NCBI GenBank assembly: GCA_030762895.1
Contig: CM061069.1
Coordinates: 3,999,178 to 4,063,177 of the forward strand
Reading direction: 5' to 3'
From: Sophora flavescens
Lineage: Eukaryota > Streptophyta > Magnoliopsida > Fabales > Fabaceae
DNA: 64,000 nucleotides
Shown here: positions 1-12,077 of the stretch, in pieces
How positions within the stretch are numbered: the stretch's first letter is position 1
How the letters are laid out: every line of letters starts with the position of its first letter
Notes under the pieces: generated by a model
Seen by the model: the letters and a program-made list of their open reading frames with translations, nothing else
What the model was told of the DNA's origin: nothing
Databases searched by the model: none
Position numbers and translations under genes: made by a program

Positions 1-1967
1 TCACACTTAGACAAATTTCCTTTTCTTTCTATTTCACATTCTAAATCATTTCTTCACAAAACACAAAGAACTTCAGAGTGTTCTTGATAAGTTCTTCATC
101 TCTTTTCAAGTTCTTCTTCAAGATTCTTCATTTCAAGGTGAGGATCCTATTCCTCATCCTCTTAGCTTCATTAATCATCCATCAAACTTCCATTTTCATC
201 AAGTTTTCACAAATTCTAATTCCTAGATCTAGATTTTCAAATAATTCTAGAAAATCATAAAAAAATCATTTTAATGTGAGATCACTTTCTATGAATTCTA
301 TATGACTTCTACTTTGATTATCTAAGAGCATGAAAGCAAAAGAATTTTCCTTCCTATTTTTCTCTACATGGCCGAAACTATGTATGTTTAGGCAAATGAA
401 GTTTTGTTCAATTTTTAAAAGATGACACTTGATCTTACCTCTCTAATACCTCTAGTTGTTATATCTAGAAGTTTGAAATCAAAAGAAACTCCTAGGCTTA
501 TTTTACTATGATGGCCGAATCTATGTTCATGTAGGAAAAATGAGTTTTCTTCAATCATTAATTGGATAATGATTTGTATGAACTATCTAAGGTGTGTAGG
601 TTCTAGATCCAAGAGTCTGTGAGCAAAAGGAATTTCTATCAACCTTAGTCATTGTGACTCTAGGTGGATTTTGTTTGATTAATTTATTTTTATGTGATTT
701 GGTTGGAGGTTAACAGATAACCGTGCTGTAGTAACGAGGTTCGGAAAGCTCGTGAATCCGGATATAAGTTCTGGTGGGAGAAAGAACCATTCCATCATCG
801 GAACGGATAAGTAGTATATAATTTATAATAATGGTGTAAGGCGACCTAAAACCTACTAGTGGTCGGGTAATCGACAAAACCAAAATCGTATTGGAAACTA
901 CTATGTAGTTCCAATGATGATTTGGGGATTGTAGGTTTATCGCCGTTAGGATAATTTTAGAATATTCGATGATGTTTGACTTTATTATTATTGAACTATT
1001 TATGATGTGTTGGTTGAGGTAATCTACTGTGTGTGACATTTTATTTTGTCTTAATATTTTATGATTAGTGTATTATGTATGATCTGCCTGGTTTAATAAC
1101 ATGATTAGTCGGCTTTTAGGCAATGATATATGTTATTCGGGAGATATTTGTGTGGGTGAGAGAATGAATGTAACTTAGAGGTGGCTAGCCTAATTAAAGT
1201 GTTTAATAGATGATATGTGACATGGAATGTGTGTTGAGATTGTGATGGAAGGTTGAGGCACTAGGTAGTATCCGATGCGAGTCAGTGAGATTCATATATA
1301 TGCATGATTGGTCACAGCCGTGTGAGTGGAACACACGTGGTCAGGATATCCTATGTTGGATACCGGATATTGCGGGTGAGTGCCCTCCAGATGTTGATGC
1401 TGAGTGCACACCGAGTTCTTGGCACCGGACCGCCGGGACTACTGACTAATGTGACAGGAGTAGAGATGGCCATGTCAGCATAAAAGGTTTAATTGCATGA
1501 GATTAAGGTTAGAGGATAATATCTTAAATGAAGGATGGACAGGTGTATGTCCACTTTATTCCATTAGAAGACTCTATGGAGGAACCCATTGCTAAGGAGT
1601 TGGATGGAACTCCATATGAACTGGATGCTGGCGGACGAGCTGTGGATTCTAACGATATAGTGTAGTGAGTTTAGGGTCAGTGAGTCTTATAAGACGTTTT
1701 ATTTTCCACTAATTATAAATAGTTTGTATAATTAATTACCTATGAGGGATCCTACTGATAGGACACCCTACACGGTGTTTTGGATTGTAATGGATACATA
1801 TGAGTTTGTTTATATAATATAACAATGGTGTGTTTAAATTTCAGAAGTGTATGTGTGGTGTTTATGTTTTTAATTTCTTCATATTTTTAGGTTATGTTAA
1901 CGTTAAGAATGCGAGTAAGTTTAAATAAATAATTAATGGCATAATGGGGCATAACGGGGTGTCTCAT
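1..1967 (+). mobile_element. 5' LTR of gag-only element A1 (left end outside window)
   Basis: This stretch aligns almost base for base with the inner and right part of the complete LTR at 3868-6914; position 1 corresponds to roughly 4645 of that copy. It ends in GTGTCTCA, followed at once by a tRNA-iMet-type primer site. Compared with the 3' LTR and element A2 it has two internal deletions. One is near 1390-1410, where about 180 bp present in A2 is missing. The other is near 1535, where about 110 bp present in the 3' LTR is missing. The two LTRs of one element therefore differ structurally, which suggests an old insertion or exchange between copies. A short acidic reading frame at 1576-1665 is listed separately. 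Confidence 0.85.
1576..1665 (+). other. LTR-resident short acidic reading frame, 29 codons
   Basis: ATG to TAG reading frame beginning MEEP and ending VDSNDIV. It starts a few bases after a splice-acceptor-like CCATTAG. The same frame, with conserved residues (EEP, EL, GT, YE, GR, VDS), occurs at the matching place in the LTRs of A2 (no start codon), B (60357-60446, minus) and D (33432-33500). No known domain is recognised. It could be a terminal exon of a longer spliced LTR-driven product, or only conserved LTR sequence. Confidence 0.4.
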
Positions 1968-1972
1968 TTGGT

Positions 1973-1984
1973 CGTATCAGAGCA
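1973..1984 (+). other. Primer binding site of A1 (tRNA-iMet type)
   Basis: TCGTATCAGAGC, one mismatch from the plant initiator-Met complement TGGTATCAGAGC, located 5 bases after the LTR end. The same position in A2 carries TTGTATCAGAGC. Confidence 0.8.
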
Positions 1985-2192
1985 GTTTGATTCTGATCAG
2001 ACTGTGTGGTTTAGGATGTTGTTACTGGCTGTGTCTAGTTGAATACACATTGGATATTGACTATGTTTAGAAGTTGGGTAATGAGTCCGAACGCTATAAC
2101 GAACATTTATATGACATATAGTATTTATATTCCAGCTTAATGTGGTATTATATGTCATATTGATGTGAGCTGATGATTTCCTTAACAGGATC

Positions 2193-3474
2193 ATGGCTAG
2201 AGGTAGAGGACGTGGTATGAGTGGTGATGATGGATCACCCGAAAGAATTGCTAGAGGTAGCAATGGTGAAAGAGACCATATCGGAAGTGGAGGAGAGTCA
2301 GTTGAGACTCTCAAGACTATCAGGGATTTAGCTACTACTATGCTACAATAGAGACAACAGAACACACAGATGTTGCAAATGACCAAAGAGCAGCAAGAAC
2401 TACAGAATCAAAAAAACTGCAGAAGCTGAGGATGCAGGAATGAATACTTTCCTGAAGGGGAAGCCACCACAGCTTCAGGGAGATTATGACCCAGAAAAGG
2501 CAGAGTGGTGGGTACAAAACTTAGAGAAGATATTGAGTACCATGCGTTGTAGAGAGGATAGGAAGGTGACTTATCCAGCCTTCATGCTGACAGGAGGAGC
2601 AGAGTCTTGGTGGAGAGGCAAGAGAAGGTTACTAGAAGCATATGGCAGACTGATCTTCTGGATTATTTCGTGACTGTTTTGTCGAGAAGTATTTTTCGCG
2701 ACTAGTCCGACGCGAGAAAGATAGGGAGTTCATGAATCTGAAATAGGGTAACATGACTATTGGGGATTATGCGTCACTCTTTGAGACTCTGATTCAATTT
2801 TTGGAGTTCTACCCGAGATATCCAGACGAGGATTGGCAGTGTAGAAGGTTCACGGAAGGACTGTGACATAAACTATAGAGAGCAATAGTGTCTCTCGATA
2901 TCCATAGTTTTTCGGAGCTGGTTGAGAGATACAGTGCCATAGAAAGCATAGATCTGATGCAAGATGTTGAGTAAAGGCGGCATATGAGTGGTGGCCCTAT
3001 CCGACCAGGTCTTCAGAGGAGAGAAGGTAGTGGTTCTTAGGAGAGACAGGGACCATATACTAGACCAGTGCGGGCAGTTACATCAGCACCAGTTGCTACA
3101 GCACAAGTGGTTGGAGCGGGCTAGCAGCAGCAAGGCTTAGTTTGTTTGAGATGTGGAGGACGCATTATCATCGGGATTTCAGGGAGAGACCTGGTTGTTT
3201 CCACTGCGGGAAACCAGATCATATGGCTCGGGATTGTAAACAGCGGGCTATGCAGCAGCCGGTCGTTGCTGGTAGAGGAGCTGGAGGTTACGGAGGTGAA
3301 GTTGGAAGAGGAGTTCCAGCAACCGACCAGCAGATGGCCATGCCTCATGCCACTGGGAGAGTGTTTACGGTGAGGGGAGTTGAATCCTCTCAATCTGCAT
3401 ATCTCATAGAAGGTATGTGTGATTTTGATATAATCGGGAATAGTGGAATACACTCAAAGGAATTAGGACTGTGA
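2193..3474 (+). pseudogene. gag: Degenerate gag of A1, Del/Tekay type
   Basis: The frame opens at 2193 with MARGRGRG, after an untranslated leader shared with A2 and D. A capsid region follows at 2440-2673 (FLKGKPPQ, EWWVQNLEKI, ESWWRGKRRL). The rest is scattered over frames by stops and small indels. A CCHC zinc knuckle of the form CFHCGKPDHMARDC lies near 3197-3238. An upstream knuckle is damaged. The frame ends just after the gag-protease linker (VFTVRGVESSQSA, LIEGMC) and then jumps to unrelated sequence. No protease, RT or integrase remains. Several stops replace glutamine or arginine codons present in the relatives, for example at 2346 and at the CGA-to-TGA change near 2863 that A2 shares. 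Gag would form the particle that packages element RNA. Confidence 0.8.
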
Positions 3475-3867
3475 TTGGATACAGTGAGTAGGAAGTTAAG
3501 GTCGTATTGATTGTGGTGTAAATTGTGGAAGTTAGATGTTGAAATAAGGTTTTCTAGTGGATCGGTATTAAGAAGAGGAAAATGATTAAGTTTAAATTAT
3601 GCCCTTCAAGGATGATAGATTAAGATGAACAGTTAAGGACAATGAACATAATGTAGTGATGGACAGTTTAGAAGATAAATAGAACGATATAAGGATGAAT
3701 TCTGTTATGAGGTTACCGATGTTAATTAGGGGGCAAACAGCAATGGAAAATACAATGTAAGATCTTTATATTAAGAACAGATTGCAAGATGCTGTCTAGT
3801 TTCGAATCGTGAATTCCTGATGTACATAAATTCCGAGGATGAAATTTTTTTCTAAGTGAGGTAGTAA
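3475..3867 (+). other. Internal 3' remnant and polypurine tract of A1
   Basis: Non-coding internal tail shared nearly base for base with A2 (53629-54076). The purine-rich AAGTGAGGTAGTAA just before the 3' LTR is the likely polypurine tract. This tail is all that lies between gag and the LTR, so the pol loss is an inherited property of the family and not damage specific to this copy. Confidence 0.65.
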
Positions 3868-6800
3868 TATAACACCCTATTTTTTTTATTTACGCGTTAT
3901 TACTGGTAAAAGTATAATTATTAATATTTTTATTTGAGACCAAGAAAATGATTTTTTGATAAAACAAAATCATATTCATACTCTGTCTTATAGTAGAGGG
4001 TTACGGTGAAATTTTGGGTTTAAAACTCAGACGGAAACCGGTCTGCGTTTTCTCTGACAGTAAAATTTTACTGAGGAGAAAACCTAATTTTGACTCGAGA
4101 ATGAAATAGTTAGATTTCATATCCCGTTTCAGACGACTTGGGTTATTTTGAAAATTTTCGCTCGGAAATGAAATATTATATTTTATTCGTGCGTAAAACC
4201 TAAATCGGGAAAACGACAGAGTCGGAAACGAAACTGCAGAGACAGCACCAGACACCGGAGGAGCTGAGTCATGGGGTGAGTCACCACCATGACTCGCGAA
4301 GAATTTATGAAGCATTTAATGCAAGTAATCATGTCTTTTAGGTGAAATGACCAAAATACCCTTAACCTAACCTATCCTAGTTAAATGTTAACCATGGTTA
4401 AGGCAAGTCATGAACAAGTTGTCTTCTTCTTCCTCCTTTGTGATGCAAAACTCGGCCAACACCTCCCTCACTCATTCACCACACAATTTTGCCTTGCTAA
4501 TGATGAAGACTAAGCCAAGTTAAGTATTATATTATTTTCTAAATTAGCCTATGTCAATTAATTTCAACCATGGTTCATTCTTAAGCAATTAAACAAAACA
4601 ATTTCCTCTCATTCACTCCCTCAACTACACGACTCACACACACCACTCCCACACTTAGACAAATTTCCTTTTCTTTCTATTTCACATTCTAAGTCATTTC
4701 TTCACAAAACATAAAGAACTTCATAGTGCTCTTGCTAAGTTCTTCATCTCTCTTCAAGTTCTTCGTCAAACTTCTTCATTTCAAGGTGAGGATCATATTC
4801 CTCATCCTCTTAGCTTCATTAATCATCTATCAAACTTCCATTTTCATCAAGTTTTTACAAATTCCAATTCCTAGATCAAGATTTTCAAATAATTCTAGAA
4901 AATCATAGAAAAATCATTTTAATGTGAGATCAATTTCTATAAACTCTACATGGATTCTACTTTGATTACTAAGAGCATGGAAGCAAAAGAATTTTCCTTC
5001 CTATTTTTCTCTACATGGCCGAAACTATGTATGTTTAGACAAATGAAGTTTTGTTCAATTTTTAAAAGATGACACTCGATCTTACCTCTCTAATACCTCT
5101 AGTTGTTATATCTAGAAATTTGAAATCAAAAGAAACTCCTAGCCCTATTTTACTATGTTGGTCAAATCTATGTTCATGTAGGCAAAATGTGTTTTCTTCA
5201 ATCTTTAAAGTGTGTAGGTTCTAGATCCAACAGTATGTGACCAAAAGGAATTTCTAGCCTATTTTACTCTTTATGGCCGAAACCCTAACCAAGTGGTTAG
5301 AGTATTTTGTTTCATATTTTTGACTTGTAACAAATTATCTATGCTAGTTAAGACTCTAGTAACTAGGATCCAAAAGATGGAGTTGAGAAAATAACCCAAG
5401 CCTATTTTTGATATGTTGGTTGAACCCTAATCCTTGTGACTATAGGTGGATTTTGTTTGATTAATTTATTTTTATGAGATATGGTGGAAGGTTAACTGAT
5501 AACCGTGGTGTAGTAACGAGGATTGGAAAGTTCGTGAATCCGGAGATAAGTTCAGGTGGGAGAAATAACCATTCCATCGTCGGAACATATAAGTAGTATA
5601 TAATTTATAATAATGGTGTAGGGCGACCTAAATCCTACTAGTGGTCAAGTAATCGACAATACCAAAATCGTATTGGAAACTACTCTGTAGTTCCATTGAT
5701 GATTTGGGGATTGTAGGTTTATCGCCGTTAGGATAATTTTAGAATATTCGATGATGTCTGACTTTATTATTATTGAACTATTTATGATGCGCTGGTTGAG
5801 GTAATCTACTGTGTGTGACGTTTTATTTTGTCTGAATATTTTATGATTAGTGTATTATGTATGATCTGCTTGGTTTAATAACATGATTATTCGGCTTTTA
5901 GGCAAGGATATGTATTATTCGGGAGATATTTGTGTGGGTCAGAGAATGAATGTAACTTAGAGGTGCCTAACCTAATTAAAGTGTTTAATAGATGAGATGT
6001 GACATGGAATGTGTGTTAAGATTTTGATGGAAGGTTGAGGCACTAGGTAGTATCCGATGCAAGTTAGTGAAATTCATATATATGCATGTTTGTTCACAAC
6101 CATGTGAGTGGAACACACGAGGTCAGGATATCCTATGTTGGATACCAGATATTGCGGGTGAGTGCCCTATCAATGATAGAGGTACTATGTATTCTGTGCT
6201 TATTATGCTATTTATGATGGGGGAATAGTGACGCACTTGTGCTGAATGCACTATTCCATATTGGCACCGAACCGTCGGGACTACTAACTAAAGTGACAGG
6301 AGTAGAGATGGCGACGTCAGCATAAAAGGTTTAGTTGCATGAGATTAAGGGTAGAGGATAATATCGTAAATGAAGGATGATTGTTAGTTATGGTGATGCG
6401 TGTCTTTGACTGTTATTATATTTATGTGCTATGAATCTTTTCTGCTTTTGATGATAGAATTGTTTCCTATCTCCCTATTTATGTATTTTGGTGTATGTCC
6501 ACTTTATTCCATTAGAAGACTCTATGGAGGAACCCGTTACTGAGGAGTTGGATGAAACTCCATATGAATTGGATGCTGGCGGATGAGCTGTGGATTCTAA
6601 CGATATAGTGTTGTGAGTTTAGGGCCAGTGAGTCTTATAAGACGTTTTATTTTCCGCTATTTATAAACAGTTTGTATAATTATGTACATGTGAGGGATCC
6701 TGCTGATAGGATACCCTAAACAGTGTTTTGGATGGTAATGGACAAATATGAGTGTGTTTATATAATATACCAATTGTGTGTTTTACTTTCAGAAGTGTAT

Positions 6801-6914
6801 GTGTGGTGTTTAAGTTTTTAATTTCTTCGTATTTTCGGGTTATGTTAACGATAAGAACACGAGTAAGTTTAAATAAGTAATTAAGGAAACAACGGGGCAC
6901 AACGGGGTGTATCA
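3868..6914 (+). mobile_element. 3' LTR of A1 (about 3.05 kb)
   Basis: Starts at TATAACACCC (TGTAACACCC in A2) right after the polypurine tract and ends in GTGTATCA. The 3-kb length is large compared with the 1.9-kb internal region. It carries a palindromic bZIP-like site (4266-4295), a stretch matching the visible 5' LTR, and a copy of the acidic short reading frame at 6524-6586. That frame is cut by a CGA-to-TGA change at codon 21. The expected 5-bp target duplication cannot be tested because the 5' end is outside the window. Confidence 0.85.
4266..4295 (+). promoter_or_regulatory. Palindromic bZIP/GCN4-like site in A1 3' LTR
   Basis: A 30-bp near-palindrome with 9-bp arms GAGTCATGG and CCATGACTC surrounding an inner GGTGAGTCACC. 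It contains the GCN4/AP-1-like core TGAGTCA plus flanking GAGTCA/TGACTC half sites. The same site is kept in A2 (54477-54506) and in the diverged B LTR (57780-57809), so it is a candidate upstream promoter element. Binding itself is inferred. Confidence 0.45.
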
Positions 6915-9330
6915 CCCACCCCCACACGTAGTCATTTTTTTTCATCCTGCACCAAGAACATACAACAAAACCCAAAAACCTCCATTGTTGATCTTTCCAA
7001 ATTAATCATTTTCTTCATTCCTTTCATCATCTAATAGGTAAACCCTTATTGCTTGTGATCATGGTTGTCTTCCTCTTCATTCATTTTAATTCATTCTTGT
7101 CAAGAACACCATTTTTCCATTTTCATGGATTTTCTTCATTTAAGTCTAGAAAATCATATAATGAAAATGTTTAAAGTATAACATTTTTTCTTAACTCTCT
7201 AATACTCTAGGATCATGGATCCAAGAGCTTGAAAAATTTAGAGGTCCCTACCTTATTTTTCAATTCTTGGCCGAAACCCCTCTAAAATGGGTCAAGAATA
7301 AATTTTTTCATCCTTTAACTTGTATTAGTGTTTCATGACAATTTGTATCTTCAATCTATAGCACTAGGGTCATGTATCCAAGAGATTGAAGGAATTTGAA
7401 AACCCTAACCCTATTTTCTTGGTGTTGACCGAACCCTAACCCTAGAGGTTAGATGGTTTTTGTTTCAATTTTAACTTGTTTTTATGATTGTTTGTTGAAG
7501 GTTAGAGTTGTAACTAGTGTAGTGATTAGTGTTTGGTGGAAGAAGAGAAACATTGAGGTGTTGGCAATCAAGGAAAAGTTAATCTTCAAGAGGTAAGGGG
7601 AGTTTACCTGAGGGGTTTTTGATAGCTACATGCTATCTGTTAGTTATGTGTATTTATTCGTAGTGATTCTATGGTGTTTGATTTAATCTTACTTATTTGG
7701 TTATGTGATTTTTAAATGTCATCTATGAAAGCGTGTCATAATCTATGATGTATGGATAACTGTGATGTATAGATTAACTTTTGTTTGATGTGATTGAATG
7801 AAAGACTGACAATGGTCAGTGGTCAATTTTAATTAAGGATACAACTTTAAAAAAGTTTGAGGAGAAACTTAAGTGTTTTGATTTATGGAAGTGGAAGAAA
7901 ATGTTTAAAATAATAATATTAAATGATATTTTGGTGAAAGAGTAAATTTATGAGTGAGATTGAGGACGAAACCGTGAAAAAAATTTCATTTACGTTAAAT
8001 TTTCCAAAATAAATTCAAAAAGGAAATAATTAGTAACTAAAATAAAATAAGTTTCAAAAATAATTTTAATGTGGATGGTGAAAAACTTTTTGGAAAAAGA
8101 AAAGTCATTTTATTCACAAACAATTTTATTCTAAACGAAAAATAATTTAGAAAAAGTGATTTACAGCGAGACTATGAGAAATATTTTTATTGTTTTGGAG
8201 AAAATGTGTTAGAATCGATTGTCAAGGATTTGATGTGTTTGCGGAAAAGAAATTTCAAAAGTAAGTAAATGAGTAAGTACGTGGATTATGTGTCCTGTGT
8301 GTCACGGGTTAAAGTCACAGTTGGCACATTTGAATCCGTGTCCTGTGTTAGGAATGAATGGGCTTGATGCCTAAGTAAGAATAGTCGTGAACTTTGAGCC
8401 TCGACAAAGAAAGAATGAACGAAAAAGAAAATTAACGAGAATAAATGTTTTACATGCATTGTTTGGCAGACGTGCCTTTGTTGGCCAGTGTGCCATGTAT
8501 TGTTGGCCAATGTACCATGTATTATCGAGCTACAATCCACAAAGGGTGGATTGACAGATTGGGGAAGTCAAGACCAAAGTGGTCTATTAGAGACATCCGG
8601 GTTTGTGAGCCACAAAGGTTGGGGCCTCGCAACCTCGAGCTGTGGACGTACGATGCAAAACGTGGATGTAGTCAATCAGGGACTACTCAATATTATTTTA
8701 GGTGCTTCAGTGTGATACCCTTTAATTATTGGAGCTCGGACCTAAATTAAGAGGCCGACCTCATGAGACAATTGTAGTAAGGGGTATTGCAGACTAATCA
8801 TGCTCGACGAAGGGAAGTTAGGATCTCCGGAGAATAAATATCAAAATTAGATGGTGGATCGTAGGGATGACCTCGAGGGTCATCCCAGTAGATGTTGGTT
8901 AGAGTGACCATCTCAACTAGGACATTAGGTTGTTTTTATACCCTTTTGAGGATAGTCTGTATATCTGGCTGCTGAGAGACATTCTTTTGGAGTAAGGGTT
9001 GTTCAGAGTTTTCAGTTCAGTAATGTATAATTATATCTTTTGCTTAGGTATATATTTCTGAAAAATCAACTCGTACGCTGTGATGCGTATTACTTTTATG
9101 AAGTATGCAGTAATGTATATGAAGTTGTTATATGTTAATGTTTGCATGCTGAAACTTTATTTACCATGCAAGAAAATTTTTTATAACCTTTTTCGAATGT
9201 AGTTATGTATTTAAATTATTTTCCCGAAAGCAACCAGCTTTCATTTTCGTTTTATATTTCCGACTATAGGTCTGTTATGTTTGTGTTGTGTGATATCTGA
9301 CTATGAATTGATTGAATTTCTTCTTAGAAG
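6915..9330. repeat. Unassigned LTR-like DNA between A1 and the gag array
   Basis: There is no convincing gene in these 2.4 kb. Phrases at 7100-7470 (CTAGAAAATCATA, the spaced GGCCGAAACCC and CCCTAACC motifs) follow the same order as in the A and B LTRs, so this is probably a diverged LTR of a third related family. A recognisable primer site is missing before the gag array. A short imperfect tandem duplication (TTGGCCAGTGTGCCATGTAT type) lies near 8480-8525. The 101-codon open frame at 8445-8750 has no recognisable domain and I do not call it a gene. Confidence 0.45.
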
Positions 9331-10245
9331 TAATGTGTGATAATACATAAGCATACGTTTCAGTTTCCGGTTGCAGACAGACTGATTTTGTCTTGTAGGT
9401 CAATTATGGAACCAGAAGTTGGACGTGGACGTGGCCGTGGAAGCGGTCGTATAGGCGGTCGTGGTGGTGGCCTTGGTAATATAGGAGAGAACAATGATGA
9501 TCCTGGTGAGATGAATTACGCAGCATAAGCCATGGGCAATGTTGCAACTGCCATAGCACAACAAACAGCTCTTATGGCTGCACATAACCAACAAGAACAA
9601 ATTTGAGCTGAGCAAGCTGCTGAGGCTAGAGGATTAACTACCTTTCGACACCAGAATCCTCCGTAATTTCATGGTGATACCAATCATGAGAAGGCTAATT
9701 TGTGGATACAAGAATTGGAAAAGATTTTCAAGCTCATCAATAGCCTTGAAGGAGTGAAAGTCCCGTATGCTACTTTTCTGCTTTTAGGCGATGCAGAATA
9801 TTGGTGGCATGGTACTAGACAGCTGCTGGAAGCGGGCAACCAGGAAATAACTTGGAATGTTTTCCACACTACTTTTCTGGATAAGAATTCCCTCAGAGCG
9901 CCAGAGTTGAGAAAGAACAAGAGTTTCTACGTCTACAACAGAGAGAACTGTCTGTTAGGGAATCTGCGGCGAAGTTTGAAACCCTCACCAAGTATTTCCA
10001 TTTCTTTCAAGCTCAACCTGATGAGGGTTGGAAATGTGAGAAATTCGAAGGAGGTCTACGATACGAGATTAAGGAGTCAGTGCTACCACTTGAAATTCGT
10101 AACTTTCATGCTTTGGTCGAAAAGTGTCGGAAGGTGGAACTGATGAGGAAGGCGAGAGACAATCTAGGTAACATCGGAGGACCATCTCAATTTTAGAATC
10201 AATATCAGAATCAAAGGGAGGAACAAGCTGAAAAGAAGCCATATG
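9331..10245 (+). pseudogene. gag array unit 1
   Basis: 915 bp, start codon at 9406. Extra stops relative to the family include CAA-to-TAA changes near 9526 and 9664. The capsid part is open from 9700 but loses frame near 9890 through a one-base deletion. The leader upstream is the only one that joins non-array DNA. Confidence 0.8.
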
Positions 10246-11161
10246 TAATGTGTCATAATACATAAGCATACGTTTCAGTTTCTGGTTGCAGACTGACTGA
10301 TTTTGTCTTGTAGGTCAATTATGGAACCAGAATTTGGACGTGGACGTGGCCGTGGAAGTGGCCGTATAGGCGGTAGTGGTGGACGCCGTGGTAATATAGG
10401 AGAGAACAATGATGATGCTGGTGGGATGAATTATGCAGCACAAGCCATGACCAATGTTGCAACTGCCATAGCACAACATACAGCTCTTATGGCTGCATAT
10501 AACCAACGAGATAAAATTTGAGCAGAGCAAGCTACTAAGGCTAGAGGATTAACTACCTTTCATCGCCTGAATCCTCCGCAATTTCTTGGTGATACCAATC
10601 CTGAGAAGGCTGATTTGTGGATACAAGAATTGGAAAAGATTTTCAAGCTCATCAATATCCTTGAAGGAGTGAAAGTCTCGTATGCTACTTTTATGCTTTT
10701 AGGCGATGCAGAATATTGGTGGAATGGTACTAGACAGCTGCTGGTAGCGGCCAACCAGGAAATAACATGGAATGTTTTCCGGACTACTTTTCGGGATAAG
10801 AACTTCCCTCAGAGCTCCATAGTTGAGAAAGAACAAGAATTTCTACGTCTACAACAGAGAGAACTTTTTGTTGGGGAATGTGCGACGAAGTTTGAACCCC
10901 TCACCAAGTATTTGTATTTCTTTCAAGCTCAACCTGATGAGGGTTGGAAATGTGAGAAATTCGAAGGATGTCTACGATACGAGATTAAGGAGTCAGTGCT
11001 ACCGCTTGAAATTCATAACTTTCAAGCATTGGTCGAAAAGTGTCGGAAGGTGGAACTGATGAGGAAGGGTAAAGACAATCGGGGTAAGAACGGAGGACCA
11101 TCTCAATTTTAGAATCATTCTCAGAATAAAAGGGAGGAATAAGCTCAGAAGAAGCCATATG
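10246..11161 (+). pseudogene. gag array unit 2 (best preserved capsid region)
   Basis: 916 bp, start codon at 10321. After the family-wide TGA near 10519, the capsid part stays open without a frameshift through to the family-wide TAG at 11110. It includes DAEYWWNGTRQ, FPQSSIVEKEQEFLRLQQ and KESVLPLEIHNFQALVEKC. It is the best template for the ancestral protein, but it lacks a continuous start-to-knuckle frame. Confidence 0.8.
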
Positions 11162-12077
11162 TAATGTGAGATAATACATAAGCATACATTTCAGTTTCTG
11201 GTTGCAGACTGACTGATTTTGTCTTGTAGGTCAATTATGGAACCAGAAGTTGGACGTGGACGTGGCCGTGGAAGTGGCCGTATTGGCGGTCATGGTGGCG
11301 GCAGTGGTAATATGGGAGAGACCAATAATGATGCTGGTGGGACGAATTACGCAGCACAAGCCATGGCCAATGTTGCAACTGCCATAGCACATCAAACAGC
11401 TCTGATGGCTGCACATAACCAATAAGATCAAACTTGAGCTGAGCAAGCTGTTGAGGCTAGTGGATTAACTACCTTTCGTCGCCAGAATCCTCCGTAATTT
11501 CTTAGTGATACCAATCCTGAGAAGGCTGATTTGTCGATACAAGAATTGGAAAAGATTTTCTAGCTCATCAATAGCCTTGAAGGAGTGAAAGTCCCGTATG
11601 CTACCTTTCTGCTTTTAGGCGATGCAAAATATTGGTGGAATGGTACTAGACAGCTGCTGGAAGCGGGCAACCAGGAAATAACTTGGAATGTTTTCGACAC
11701 TACTTTTCTGGATAAGAACTTCCCTTAGAGAGCCAGAGTTGAGAAAGAACAAGAGTTTCTACGTCTACAACAGAGAGAACTGTCTTTTGGGGAATGAGTG
11801 ACGAAGTTTGAACCCCTCACCAAGTATTTCCATTTCTTTCATGCTCAACCTGATGAGGGTTGAAAGTGGGAGAAATTCGAAGGAGGTCTACGATACGAGA
11901 TTAAGGAGTCAGTGCTACCGCTTGAAATTCGTAACTTTCAAGCTTTGGTCGAAAAGTGTCGAAAGGTGGAACTGATGAGGAAGGGGGGAGACAATCGGTG
12001 TAACATCGGAGGACCATCTCAATTTTAGAATCAATATCAGAATCAAAGGGAGGAGCAAGCTCAGAATAAGCTATATG
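11162..12077 (+). pseudogene. gag array unit 3
   Basis: 916 bp, start codon at 11237. Private stops interrupt the capsid region: TAG near 11562 in place of a lysine codon, TAG near 11726, TGA near 11796, and TGG-to-TGA near 11862. It shares the TTGTCGATAC variant with units 6 and 9. Confidence 0.78.

Noticed and set aside
78..260. 60-codon open frame (MFLISSSSLFKFF start) found again at 4726, 44363 and 54784
   Set aside because: It recurs only because the same LTR segment is present four times. It is hydrophobic and AT-driven, several copies differ in sequence, and no domain is visible.
710..1039. 109-codon minus-strand frame in the A1 LTR
   Set aside because: Antisense to LTR sequence. The equivalent frame in A2 (45219-45488) is shorter and other copies are broken. 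No family resemblance.
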